Notes: generated by a model not told the origin, from the letters alone. A stretch of 64,000 nucleotides of DNA from Diogma glabrata (GCA_963693315.1 OY856188.1:271555114-271619113); one strand, 5' to 3'. Positions 33,290 to 45,430 are shown, numbered from the stretch's first letter. A program made the numbers and translations.

Positions 33290-34925
33290 ATGTTGTCAAG
33301 TGTGTCAAACGAAAGATTTTTATTTATTTTTTTTCCTAATTTTTTGGAAAAACAAAACTAATTATTTGTATGACATGAAATTTTTTTATTATTATAGAGC
33401 ATTATAAGTTTGTCAAAAAAATAATGTCAAGCGTGTCAAAAAATGATTTCATTTATATTTTAGCCAATTTTTTGGGGAAAAAAATGTAGCTGTTTTTATG
33501 ACGTGAATGAATTGAAAATGAAATTGGACATGGAAATTTTTGAATTTGTTATAGTTTTTGAAATATTTTTGGAATTTTGAAAAAAGTTTGTATTTTTGAT
33601 TTTGTAATAATTTTAGAATTTTGGAAAAAGTTTTAATTTTTGTTTTTGTTATAATTTTTGCAATATTTATAGAATTTTGAAAAAAAAAAAGAATTCTTTT
33701 ATTTTTGATTTGACTACAATTTTGGGAATTTTGAAAAAAGTTTGAATATTTGATTTTGTAATAATATTTGCGATATTTTTAAAATTTTGGAAAAAGTTTG
33801 AATTTTTAAGAATTTTTGGAACATTATTGGAATTTAGAGAAAGTTTAAATATTTAATTTTATTCAAATTTTTGAATTTTGAAAAAAGTTTCAATTATTGA
33901 TTTTGTTATAATTTTTGCAATATTTTTAGAATTTGAAAAAAAAAAAAAATTTTTGAATTTTATATATGTTTTTAGAATTTTGAAAAAAAGTTTCAATTTT
34001 TGATTTTGTAAGAATTTTTGGAATATATTTAATTTTATTCAAATATTTGAAATATTTTTGGAATTTTGAAAAAAGTTTCAATTCTTGATGTTGTTATAAT
34101 TTTTGCAATATTTTTAGAATTTTGAAAAAAAAATAGAATTTTTGAATTTTATATATATTCTTAGAATTTTGAAAAAAGTTTAAATTTTTGATTTTGTAAG
34201 AATTTTTGAAATTTTTTTAGAATTTTTAAAAATTTTAAATTTTTGATTTCACTATAATTTTTGGAATTTTGAAAAATGTTTCAATTTTTGATTTTGCAAT
34301 AATTTTTGCGATATTTTTAGAACTTTGGAATAAGTTTGAATTTTTAAGAATTTTTGGAATATTATTGGAATTTAGAAAAAGATTAGATATTCGATTTTAT
34401 TCTAATTTTTGGAATATCTCTGGAATTTTGAAAAAAGCTTCAATTTTTGATTTTGTTATAATTTTTGCAATATTTTTAGAATTTTTGAAAAAAATTTTAA
34501 TCTATGATTTTGTAATAATTTTTGGAATATTTTTAGAATTTTGAAAAAATTTTAATTTTATTTAATTTTTAAAATATTGGAATTTTCAAAGAAATATGAA
34601 TTTGTGATTTTGTAATATTTTCTCGAATCGCTAAATGGAGAGTTTTTTGAGTAGTTTGCTGAGTGTACCATTATTTCACTAAATTAGGTTAATTTATGAT
34701 CTGATATAATTTTCCGGCCACGTATTGATCGTGTTAATTTTGTAATAAATTTTTAAACAGAGATAAAAATACTTGTACTTTAACAAAGAGCTATGTTTAA
34801 TATACATAGCTGCCCAAAACTTAAAACCATGTCCTCATAAAAGTTGTTTGCCGAAAACTATATCAAAATCCTTAATCCAGACCGAAGTCTTGATATCTCA
34901 GAGCTGTGAGATTTCAGCCCCTACA
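33290..34925 (+). repeat. Minisatellite-bearing repeat, right copy
   Basis: This is the larger inverted partner of 26345-27130. It starts with TTGTCAAGTGTGTCAAA and CATTATAAGTTTGTCAAAAA (33295-33440), continues with a ~1.1-kb minisatellite of about 50-65-bp units (AATTTTTGATTTTGTTATAA, then TTTTTGCAATATTTTTAGAATTTTG; about 33535-34640), and ends with GATATCTCAGAGCTGTGAGAT and CAGCCCC (about 34890-34921). The 91-codon frame at 34269-34544 is a by-product of the minisatellite. Confidence 0.75.
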
Positions 34926-35890
34926 TATTTTCTATTTACGTTCCGTTACATTTTGTTATCATCTTTTAAAGTATTCCTTAATCTTTAACACCTTTTTCTC
35001 ATTCACGATTGTTTTTCTTTAAGAAAAGAATATAAAAAACCAAATAAAAAATATTTAAAGCAAAAGCCACATAATTTTATTTTACTTTGAACTAAATAAA
35101 CTTGTAAGAAATTATTGTGTTGATTGTATCACTTCTTACAACAATATAATAATAAATTACATTAGTCGATTTAAAAGAAAAATGTAATAAAAAATATAAT
35201 TTAAAAAAATTAAGTTAAAACTATAAAAATTTAACAACAACATTACTAAACATCATTTTTATAATGCTGTATTGAATGAGAGAGGTTGAAATTTAATTGT
35301 TAATGACTAATGAATGTAGTAAAAAGAATTAACTCGCCACTATTCTTTGATTTGAAGATAAAATCAAAACCTCAAACTAACTCTTCGAAGCGATTGTTTT
35401 GAAGTGCCCTCCACAGCTCCAAGTGCTTTGATGAAATTGTTTGTGTTTAACTAGAGCACTCCTATTAAAAAGTATTTTAGAGTTGCTAAACTCCTAATTT
35501 CCTTTCCGTCCGACTAGTTCTACGACAGCATGAGACTAATAATCTCAAGGTTTGGATTCGCTCTGTCTAATTTGCCTTATTTATAAATCATATATCCAGT
35601 TTCAAAAAACTAAGGTTTTTCATTGCAAAAACTTTGGTAATTTTGTTAGAAATTCATTGGTAATACAAAGGTGAGCTTCTAGAACTTGATCGAGTCTTGG
35701 AAAAGTCCAAGATTATTCATGGTGTCAGAAGTGGGATTTCTGTTTTTCTTAACATCGTAATCAAATTTTTAAATCATCTGGTACTGGAAAGTCATGCAAC
35801 AGCACGTGTTTGGATTTTCAGACAACATATGAACTAAGGCTTTTGGTGATTTTGGATTTTTTTCTTATTGGGACAGAGGCATCGAATAGC
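34926..35890. other. AT-rich spacer, no gene seen
   Basis: No coding motif seen. The edge with the decayed BEL at 35.9 kb is not sharp. Confidence 0.4.
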
Positions 35891-35899
35891 GAAACAAAA

Positions 35900-37130
35900 A
35901 TCCAAGCGACAAGTATTAATAGATTAGCTGGAAAGAATTGAAGTATTTGTTGATACCAAAAATAACGAGCTCTACAATAACATATGCGAAGTCTCTACGC
36001 GCTATAGAAACGGCATTTGAAAAATTCAATTTAGCTCAATCTGTCGTAGAGCTTTTGGATGAAGAGAATGCGGAGGCATACATTTGTGCGAAATATGAAG
36101 AGACCATTTATCTAATAAAAGCTGCCTTTTTGAGTCACATATCAGAAACTTTAAAAACTGATGATACATCCACTGTTAAACAGATGACGCTATAATAGCT
36201 TACATCGAAATTCGATCGTTTAGTGGACATTTTACAAAATAGCTCGGTTTTTCAATACGTTTGACAATTGGTTTCATAAAAATTCTTACTTTAAAAGACG
36301 GTCCGAATTTCAGCATTTATGGCATGATGTAGGCATGATTGGAAATTTTCAAAGTTTTAGACTCAAAAACTAACTCAATTTTTTGATCTCGAGCAACTAT
36401 CAGCCGAGCATCTTTTGTTATCAAACCACGATCAGTATGTAGAGAATCACTTTGAAAACACTACACTCACAATGATGCAGGTAAATTTGTTGTTAAGCTT
36501 CCATTATCTCAACATCTTCTTTATTAGGAAATTCGCAGCCCGACGACGATTCAACGCATTGGAACATCATTTAAACCAGAACCCAGAGCTTAGAATGGGT
36601 TATAAAAAACTGTGCCACAACAGTTTTTAGAATGTGGCCATGTGGAGTACGTCACTGTACAAGATCTATCGACAACAGACTTCTTTTTGCCTCAAATTTT
36701 GGGTAATATTTAACGCTTCAGTAAGGGGTGATTCAGGAAAGGATTTAAATGCCATCATTACGGTAGAACTTGTATTACAGAAAGATTTATTTTCGATATT
36801 GAGGAAATTTTGAACTTACTAATACATATTTAATCCAGACATCTGTAAAATGTATTACAACACATATTCTCGCGAGAAAATCCATCAGAAACATTAAAAA
36901 ATTTCTAAATTGCTTACGTTAACATTTGGCACAGCAAACTTGGCAGTCCTTTATGGCAGAATTTTTGAAGTCAACAAATATTTCTAAACGACTTACAAGT
37001 TAGTCGAAAAATTATAATAACATCGAAACCATATATGGGATTCACGGTTTTGCTGACGCTAGCGAGAATGCCTTTGGCGCAGTTGTGTACATTAAAATCC
37101 AAAGGGAAATGTTATTCCCGTCAAATTAAG
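35900..37130 (+). pseudogene. Decayed second BEL/Pao element (gag-pol relic)
   Basis: Plus-strand traces occur in the correct BEL order but in changing frames. At 35938-36195 lies a Gag N-terminal-like helical stretch (AIETAFEKFNLAQSVVELLD). At 36380-36630 come LTQFFDLEQLSAEHLL and ARRRFNALEHHLNQNPELR, the tract between protease and RT. At 36626-36705 follows a GHVEYV...FFLPQ block like the family's GHM...YYLPHH. At 37026-37127 IHGFADASENAFGAVVYI is the RNase H acidic motif. Large parts, including the RT palm, are missing. No LTRs were found. It is much older than the BEL at 6868-17992. Confidence 0.8.
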
Positions 37131-38737
37131 TGATAATTAACAGGTAGAATTTAGAAGAAAACCTACAATCAACTCTAGAACAAACTTAAGTTTTGTATAG
37201 GTGAGTTGACAGGAGTTCTTTATAGTTCAAACCTAACAGTAAAGACTAAATTCCTACTTAACCACCACACTTTTCCATTTTTGTTTATAATACGCCTTCA
37301 TTGCATTTTTCCTTAATATTTCTATTAATAATCATCGGTACACCTGATTGTTTTCGTTGACCCACTCGAAGCATCAAGGTTATAATAGTTTTGCATTCTA
37401 CTTACGTTTCGAATTTTATTTATTTTCCTTGTTTTTATAAAAATGAAACAAAAAGAATTGCCAACGTTTAAATTTATCTCGTTCATATTATAATAAAACA
37501 GAGAAAGAAATGAATTGTTGCAATACATGAACATCTCCATTTCTTTTTGCTTGTATTCTTAATTGATAAACAGGTGGTTCTCACTTTCGTTTTATAAATC
37601 GATATAAAAACAAGAAAAATGTTTTGGAAAAAAATGAAACAATCTATTATTAACTGGTTTCGTTGTATTGTATGTAATCATATGCACGACGAGTTTAAGA
37701 TATGTGCAAACAACTCTCCAACTCCCTCGTGTTTATTTAATTTTTAAAAATAATTAGAGAAGAAATATTCTTCAAATTTTTGAGTTGTAATTAAGATTTA
37801 AAATAAAAATCTTCTGCACAGTCGGAATAGAAATTTATAATAAAACTCAACTCGAATTGTTTGTCGGTTTTTTTTATATAATTAAAACCATTAAAATTAA
37901 ATTTTATCGAGTTACAATTGAATGTTTCAAAAGCTTGTGATAGTTTGGTTATATCCTCTGGGTATTAAGTTAAGAAACAATATTGTTAGTATTTAGTTTT
38001 TGAAAAAAAAAAAGTAAAATTTATTAAAGAATGGGAAAAGACAAATTAAGTTTTTTATTTATATGTAAAGTGGAAACAACTTTCGAAGAAAAAGAAAAAT
38101 CAGAATAAAGAAATATGTATAAAGAAAAAGGAATAGCAGTGTAGTTATTTGTTTTGTGTGCGGATTGGTGAAAATAAATTTCACGCAGGTCCAAATGTAT
38201 AAGAATGGAGTCGTGCTTAAAATATGCTAAATGTCACGTCAAAATATAAAAATGTAGCTTTCTCTTTTCATCCTGCCCTGTAACAATCGCAAAAATTATT
38301 TAAAGAGTTTAGCGTTAATTTAAAATTTTCATAAATTCAATATTGATTAAGCTTTGATCACAAACACAAAAAAAAAATCAGAATTAAAAAGAAACAAAGT
38401 GTTTAAAACATAAATCAAAATTAATAAATCCTTGAGCATATGTCCACTTACTGTACAACGTTATTCCGTATTTGAAAACAAATATTCAATATTCAAATAC
38501 TCCAATATTGGAAAACAACAACATTTATGTTGTATTTTAATATGATTGTGTTGGCTTTATATGAATTCAAAAGAAACAAAAAAAAAACTCTGCCCATTTG
38601 TTTAACAATTTGACGTTTGTAACGTTAGTAATTTGACATTAATATCAAATTTCGTTTGAATGAACTTTAATGTTTTCAAACAAAAAGAATTCTCAATTCG
38701 GGGTTTTTGTGAGCAACTAAACTCAAGTAGCTAAGGA
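37131..38737. repeat. AT-rich DNA with a copy of the 0.2-1.3 kb dispersed repeat
   Basis: About 37610-37960 resembles 240-310 and 1025-1260 (AAAAAAATGAAACAAT, TTGAGTTGTAATTAAGATTT). The rest shows no gene. Confidence 0.5.
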
Positions 38738-38830
38738 ATTAATTTGATTTTTCCCAATTCAAAGGTATGGTTGGAAATATCTCAGAAAAAACTCTGGAAA
38801 AACTCTGTTTTTCTCTTTTACCTGTTGCGG

Positions 38831-38920
38831 TTGGGATTCGAACTCGTAACCTCATCAGTGCCACACAACGAGTTCAATTCCTTTGGCAGACACGTTTTAC
38901 CAGTACACCACCAAGGCGAT
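38831..38920 (-). repeat. tRNA-like (Pol III promoter-like) head, diverged
   Basis: On the minus strand it has GGTGTACTGGTAAAACG (A-box-like) and GAGTTCGAATCCCAACC (B-box-like). It is the most diverged of three such heads in this cluster. Confidence 0.55.
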
Positions 38921-39069
38921 GATATTTCTAAGTTGAAACTTCATCATCAGTTATCTTACTTAAATTGAATTTCTCAGTTAGACATAATTTTTAATGGAAA
39001 TTTTATTCATTTTGAATGAAGATTTTTTTGCATTGAATTTTCTTGACAGTTTTTCTCTTTTACGTGTTT

Positions 39070-39156
39070 CGGTTGGGATTCGAACTCGAACCTCATCAGT
39101 GCCAAAGAACGAGTTCAATTCCTTTGGCAGATACGTTTAACCACTACGCCACCATA
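39070..39156 (-). repeat. tRNA-like head, left arm of palindrome
   Basis: Mirror image of 39641-39726. The minus strand reads TGGCGTAGTGGTTAAACG (A box) and later GTTCGAATCCCAACC (B box). The two boxes are further apart than in a normal tRNA, so this is tRNA-derived rather than a working tRNA gene. Confidence 0.7.
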
Positions 39157-39640
39157 CCTTTGAATTGGAAAAATTCAAATTAATACCATAGTTACTTGAG
39201 CTTAATTGTTCACAAAAATCCCGAATAAATAAAATTCTCCAAAATGTTGGCAAATATGCAAGCGCGCTCATATGACAATAATTGACCAAGTGTCGATCAT
39301 TGATTTTCGCATTGATTGGAAACAATCAATAATGTCTATAAGCTTGTGACTTAGAATGTTGACAATAATAGAAATATTACACATCCTAATTCACACAATA
39401 ATGTGAATTAAGATGTGTAATATTTCTATTATTGTCAACATTCTAAGTCACAAGCTTATAGACATTATTGATTGTTTCCAATCAATGCGAAAATCAATGA
39501 TCGACACTTGGTCAATTATTGTCATATGAGCGCGCTTGCATATTTGCCAACATTTTGGGGAATTTTATTTATTCGGGATTTTTGTGAACAATTAAGCTCA
39601 AGTAACTATGGTATTAATTTGAATTTTTCCAATTCAAAGG

Positions 39641-39726
39641 TATGGTGGCGTAGTGGTTAAACGTATCTGCCAAAGGAATTGAACTCGTTGTTTGGCACTG
39701 ATGAGGTTCGAGTTCGAATCCCAACC
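39641..39726 (+). repeat. tRNA-like head, right arm of palindrome
   Basis: A box TGGCGTAGTGG at 39646-39656 and B box GTTCGAATCCC at 39712-39722, about 66 nt apart. It is enclosed by an inverted pair of borders, AATTCAAAGGTATGG (about 39630) and CCATACCTTTGAATT (about 39765). Confidence 0.7.
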
Positions 39727-40165
39727 GAAACACGTAAAAGAGAAAAACAGTTTTTTTCTGAGAACCATACCTTTGAATTGGAAAAATTCAAATTAATTCC
39801 TTAGTTACTTTAGTTTAATTGCTCACAAAAATACCGCATAAATAAAATTCTCCAAAATGTTGGCAAATATGCAAGCGCGCATATATGACAATAGTTGACC
39901 AAGTGTCGATCATTGATTTTCGCATTGATTGAAAACAATCAATAATGACTATACACTTGTGACTTAGAATGTTGACGATAATAGAAATATTACACAACCT
40001 ATGAATTCACACAATAGTACTGTCAAGAAAATTCAATGCAAAAAAATCTTCTTATCTCAATGTTTTCATAGAGTAAAACTTAAGTCAGAAAAAGGCACTA
40101 AAATTTATACTAGAGAAAATGTGATGCTTTTATCGCCAAAAAACAAAATTTTATCTCGTCGTTGT

Positions 40166-40232
40166 TCGAGGGTGCTAAGTGGTTAGCCATTGACTCTGAT
40201 CAGAAGAACGCTGGTTCGATCTTCGTCCGTAG
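40166..40232 (+). mobile_element. tRNA-derived SINE-like head, copy A
   Basis: GTGCTAAGTGGTTAG (A-box-like, 40172-40186) is followed by GGTTCGATCTT (B-box-like, 40213-40223). The spacing fits a tRNA. The downstream ~300 bp, shared with copy B, may be the SINE body. Confidence 0.55.
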
Positions 40233-42980
40233 GTTGATTGCGATAAAATATTGTTACTTAAAGCAAATTTTCTACGTTCTATTTTAGTGGGTTAGGTACT
40301 TTAGTGCATCTTAGAACATGTGATAGCTTATATCAACACCGAGCAAGCGAAAGTAATGCATTTGTTTGGAAACTGGGAAGAATTTTTGCCGATAGTGCAA
40401 AACCTGGATGTCCTCGGATGGACTCGTACGAACCAAAGATTTTTATTAAAACAAACTCTGGAAATTAATATAGAGAATGTTTCCTTTCGTCAGAAAACAG
40501 ACTGTCTCTGGCTTATCGTCAAAAGAGAGATTGAAAAGTAAGCAATAGCTGCATTCAATACTTTAAAAATGAAAATTTTGAACTCGAAAGAGTTTAGACA
40601 TTATTGAGTTAATTATTACACTCAATCAAACATTCTCATTCTTTCTTCGACCATAGTCAAATACTATCAAAATTCTAAAGAAAAATCTAATCTGTACGTA
40701 AACCTAATCTTTTAAACCAAAAATAAAAGACACAAGAAACCAAATTTATTCCACTAAATTTATCATTATAAAACCATATCAGATTGAATCACGTTCTTTT
40801 TACATAAATTAATTTTTTGTGTTGTTGTAGCTTGTATGCATTTTTTATTCAAATTGTTTGTCTACATAAAGTCTGTTAAGATAGAAAAATTGTTATACGA
40901 AAAAAATAGAAAAAGGAAGTAATAACATCTTAAATAAAAACATTATTTCAATACAAGAAAAAAAAAGTTGTAGTCACATTGTATAACGTTATGTGTACTT
41001 TTAAAGCTAAGTTTGAAAAGAAATTGGTTGAATTAATGGAATTTTTCGTTTGCTATGGTAGAGGATCCGATTATCTAATTCTAAAGATATAATCTTCAGT
41101 ATGATGGGAAAAAAATAGCTTGGATAATAGATATGTATGGAATGTAGACGAAAAAAACTGAGTGATTTTTGATCAAAGATCGATTGAATCGTTTTATTAT
41201 GATTCTTTCCCTAATTTTCTTACAAATTATTTATAAAACAGAGTGTTAACCAACCGAAGATTTATAGCGAATTTTTTTCAACTGTTCAGAACAAATTATC
41301 GAAATTTTAATTTTTTGTGTGGCACTGTATCCAAAAGAATTGGAAATTGTTCGGTACAGACAAAAAAAATTCACTATTACAAGATACGCGGAATTTCACA
41401 CTTAACCGTTACAATTTTTTTATTTATTTGTACTGCAAGCACTTTATTTTGAAAACATTTTTCACTCCATAAAATTAATCTTCCTTAAAGCTTTCATCCA
41501 TTATTCATCACAAAAATAAATGACAATGTTTTTTGGATTTTATGCATTAATTCCTATTATACGTGAGATATGTTATCATCAACATGCTACTCAGAACAAA
41601 GAGTGAAATATCATAAACTGTAAGGTTTGAATTTTATTTCTTAACTACATATAAAATCTTACAACAAACACTTCAATCATCCATCCAAATAATCATAAAA
41701 AAATATTCAACATATTAAGATACAAAAGCATTTTCATCACCAAATACAAAATGAAATCTACCTAAAAACATGAAAGTGATAAAACGTTGAGATACAACTA
41801 AACGTTACTATGCTGTGTTTTCCACAAAAAAAAAATGGAACAAAACGAAACACACGCAAAGACTGCATTGAGTGGTGGAAATTTTAAAAATATTTCCCCA
41901 AACTGAAAACTTGGATAAGAAAATATTCTTTTTTTTTGTTCCAATAACGAATAATATATAGTTTAACCCTTATGATAACGAAAATAATTTTCCCATAATT
42001 TCTCAGAGTTACCGTGTTCGAGTTATCGACTGGGGTTAAAATGCACATCGATGAATGAGTTCCAAACTTCTTTTTTCTTTTGTCACAATTTTCTCTCCCA
42101 TAATATTTTTATTTTCATATAAGTTTTATGAAAAATGTTAAAATTTATTTTATTCAAAGAAGAATTTGTTAACAAAAAAAGTTTAGAAAATTTTTGAACA
42201 ATTTTTTTTTCGTTTTGTTGGTAGACTTTTTAAGTTTCAAAACCAACAACGTAAAGCAAAAAAAAAATCGAAAAGTAAACTTTGTTTTATGAACATAAAT
42301 TTATTAGAAAATTTGGTATTTGATAAATTTTGTTGAAAGAGGGTATGACCGAGATTAAGGGCAATTTTTTTGTGCAAACTTGTTTCTGATTTTCAATTTT
42401 GTAGAAGCAGAGAGAAGCGGTGGAGAAGTTGTTTTGCTTAAATTGTATATGTTGTAAAAAAAATTGTAGTACGCTTTATCGTTCTCGTGATTCCCACTGT
42501 GCTCCCAAATTCTCAATGCTAACAATTGTCCCAAACACCAGTTTTAGTTAACAGTCAGGAAACGATGTCAGTTAGTATGTTAATAGAAGTGTACGACAGC
42601 AAACGACATTTTGTGCATTTGCACTAAAACACTTTGACAAAACTGTTTTAAAATTAATGGACGTTTTCAGCAGAAACGTTACAATAAATTAGTGTTGGCG
42701 AATTTTTCGGTGAATTCTAACTAATGGATTTTATCAGGTTGCTGGATTTGGACATTAGGTGACAAAGCGTTAGTAACTACATCCTCCATTTATTTATTTC
42801 ATAATAAATTTACAAAAAAGGCCATTGGTCCATATTATTGTACAGTGAAAGCTAAAACGACAAAAAAAATAATTACAAAATTTTATCCAAATAAGTAAAT
42901 CACTCGAACTAATTACTAGAATAATATATTTTACTTTTTATAAATTGCACAACCGTATTATATCTACGTTTAATATAACG

Positions 42981-43292
42981 TTTTTTTTTCTTTTCTTTTT
43001 TTTTTGCTTCGTGTATGTTTCATATAGGAACGAAGGCTGTCAATAAGTGTGCCTTACCTGTATTAATTTCATCAATTCACTCAATTTTTATGGTCGAATT
43101 TCAATTGAAAACTTAATTTAAACGATTAGCTTTTATAAGGGTGATCAGCCCATAGTTTTTCAAATTTATCATTTATATTTGTTGACTATCGATAAGTTGG
43201 AAAGCAAACGCTTTGAACTTGATGGGAGTCAAAGCCAGGTTCTCCGAATTCAAAATCTAGCGTGTTAACACTAGGCTACTCAACACACCAAT
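42981..43292 (-). mobile_element. tRNA-derived SINE, copy A
   Basis: On the minus strand a tRNA-like head (about 43288-43219) with GAGTAGCCTAGTG (A box) and GACTCCCATC is followed by a ~210-bp body and an A-rich tail (T run at 42981-43005 on the plus strand). The head is more diverged than in the duplicate at 48.2-48.5 kb. Confidence 0.65.
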
Positions 43293-44274
43293 ACCACCTT
43301 AACCAAGCCTTACTTTACAAAAATTCTGATCATTCATGCACATAGAAATATGTATTATTAAATATCATTGAGTGACGTAACAAAGCAATTAGCAGATAAA
43401 ACATTAATTATCGTAGCACACCTAAATATCTTATGTTTATAGAATGAATTATTTTATCTTAAAGGCCGGGACCGAAATAAATTAGCAAATCATTAGAAAT
43501 TTTTTTCACATCTTAATATTCTTGTTTAGAATCAAACTCGAAATAGACCGTCTCTGCATAGTTTGATGTCAAAACTTAGGTTTTTGAATAAGCAGTAAAA
43601 GAAGATTAAAGCGAACAAATGCCAAAACTTGTGGCAGTCTTGAATTAGATTGCGATCGTTAGCTCAATACAGATTTCTAGATATCATTCTACGTTGGTTT
43701 GATATTTCATAACTAATTACCCATATTTGTAATGCCATTGTGCTTTATTTCAATATTTTAAAATTGCGCTTGCAAGAAAAAGACATCAAAATTTAGTTTT
43801 GCTGGATTAGCGTTATTATATTAATTTTATATGGTGATGTGAATGTTAAGGTTTTTTCAGGACATCCCTTACAGAAAAATCTTTCAATCTAGTCTTTTCG
43901 GTTTATTTTTTTATCCTAAATCAAAGTTTTGGAGAAATCATAAATCATTTATTTGCATATTTAGAAGCATAGAAGCATTGCTCTTTTCAATTGAATACAA
44001 TCTGGCATTGCTTCTACCAAGGACTAAACAATAAAGCTTATAAGGGTCACCTGGAGGAAATGTATAGGAAATCATTTCTTGACACGATTCAAGATCACAA
44101 GAAAAATACAGTTTATGATGGACAACCATCATCAGTGTTCCAATCAGAAAGGCTTTTGCCAAGATTGACAAAAACACCAATATCCCAACTCAGATCAATA
44201 TGATGTCATTTGCTATATAATTATAAGAATAAATATGCTAACAATCATTTAAAATTTCTCTAATTGGAACATAC

Positions 44275-44627
44275 TGTTACGTTTTTCCAACCCTATTTCG
44301 AACTGGCCTTACTTTGAATTCGATAAAGGCAATTCCCAATTCTTCTGAGTTCGATCACGATTAATAAACACAAACACCAGGTTTTATTAAGTATTCACCT
44401 CCTTAGTTGTTCCACAACAACAGGAATCACAACAGCAAACAATATCCCTAGCTAGAATATTCTTTCAACAACTTCAGAAACTCCAACGGTTGATTGTAGA
44501 AATTGTACAGTAACACAGCGTTCAAAATAATACACAAAATATTTCTAACCAATAACACTTAAAATTTTATTCACAAAAACTAAATTAAAAACAACTTCTA
44601 TTTACACGATTTTATATGCACGTTACA
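44275..44627. repeat. Possible solo LTR, copy A
   Basis: A 353-bp segment begins TGTTACG and ends CGTTACA, a 7-bp perfect inverted terminus typical in form of LTRs, and contains AATAAA near 44364. The flanking bases do not form a clear target duplication, so the call is weak. The duplicate has the same structure at 49436-49792. Confidence 0.3.
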
Positions 44628-44909
44628 ACGTTTTTTTTTAAATTTATTTTACCTAAACTATTCCCAATATTGTACTTTTTACATCATTCATCGCAGGTTA
44701 AAATAAAACTAATCTAATTTTGCAAGAGCTATTTTCTTATATACAATTCTACATAATTTCTCGCATATTCTAGGAAAAACTAAAAAAGATCTAGAAAAGA
44801 AATCTTCGTAATTATTTTCGATATATTTTATTTCATTTTGACTTAAGATCTAACAAACGAATGTGACCATGATTTTATTTTGGAAATATTGTATATCGTT
44901 AGAATCGTA

Positions 44910-45109
44910 NNNNNNNNNNNNNNNNNNNNNNNNNNNNNNNNNNNNNNNNNNNNNNNNNNNNNNNNNNNNNNNNNNNNNNNNNNNNNNNNNNNNNNNNNNN
45001 NNNNNNNNNNNNNNNNNNNNNNNNNNNNNNNNNNNNNNNNNNNNNNNNNNNNNNNNNNNNNNNNNNNNNNNNNNNNNNNNNNNNNNNNNNNNNNNNNNNN
45101 NNNNNNNNN
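44910..45109. other. Assembly gap, 200 N
   Basis: Exactly 200 N bases lie at the junction of the two duplicate copies. Frames reported through it are meaningless. Comparison with copy A suggests the missing part includes the tRNA-head/palindrome region found before 39731. Confidence 0.99.
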
Positions 45110-45361
45110 ACACGAAAAATGTGAATTAGAGTTTTTTTTCTGAGAAACTTCAAACCATACCTTTGAATTGAAAAATTCCAATTACTTCTTTACTTACTTA
45201 AGTTTAATTGATCTCAAAAATCCATCTTATCTCAATGTTTTCATAGAGTAAAAATTAAGTCAGAAAAAGACACCAAAATTTATACTATAGAAAATGTGAT
45301 GCCTTAACCCTGTGAAATGTGATCCCTTAATCACCGAAAAACAAATTTTATCTCGTCACTG

Positions 45362-45430
45362 TTCGAGGATGCTAAGTGGTTAGCCATTGATTCTGATCAG
45401 AAGAACGCTGGTTCGATCTTCGTCCGTAGG
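45362..45430 (+). mobile_element. tRNA-derived SINE-like head, copy B
   Basis: Duplicate of 40166-40232, with GATGCTAAGTGGTTAG and GGTTCGATCTT. Confidence 0.55.

Larger units (their letters stand above)
38738..40050. mobile_element. Cluster of palindromic units carrying tRNA-like heads
   Basis: The segment is built from shuffled blocks in both orientations: an AATTCAAAGGTATGG / CCATACCTTTGAATT border, a tRNA-like head, a ~230-bp body (with AATGTTGGCAAATATGCAAG and GACCAAGTGTCGATCATTG) and a CTGTCAAGAAAATTCAATGC end. The best part is a near-perfect palindrome, about 39049-39755, centred near 39402 with ~353-bp arms and almost no spacer. A third body copy (39772-40015) lies in the orientation of the left arm and is more diverged. 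The open frames at 39137-39325 (minus) and 39472-39660 (plus) are mirror copies within the arms and not genes. Confidence 0.75.
39731..44909. repeat. ~5-kb tandem duplication, copy A
   Basis: This segment recurs at 45110-50075 with an offset of about 5.17 kb, at roughly 95 percent identity by eye with many small indels. Copy A has ~205 bp (about 39838-40050: one more palindrome body) that copy B lacks. Short open frames conserved between the copies, such as 43991-44203, differ mainly by amino-acid-changing substitutions, which argues against coding. No host gene is recognised in it. Confidence 0.9.

Noticed and set aside
39137..39660. Two almost identical 62-codon frames on opposite strands
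   Set aside because: They are mirror images within the palindrome arms and contain no motif.
39641..39726. A functional tRNA gene
   Set aside because: A and B boxes are too far apart, no full cloverleaf can be drawn by eye, and several altered copies lie in repeats; a tRNA-derived repeat is more likely.
43938..44203. Overlapping frames on both strands, kept in the duplicate at 49114-49364
   Set aside because: Differences between the two copies are mostly amino-acid-changing, no family motif is seen, and overlap on both strands points to chance.
44843..45181. Frames reading through the N gap
   Set aside because: They consist mostly of unknown residues.
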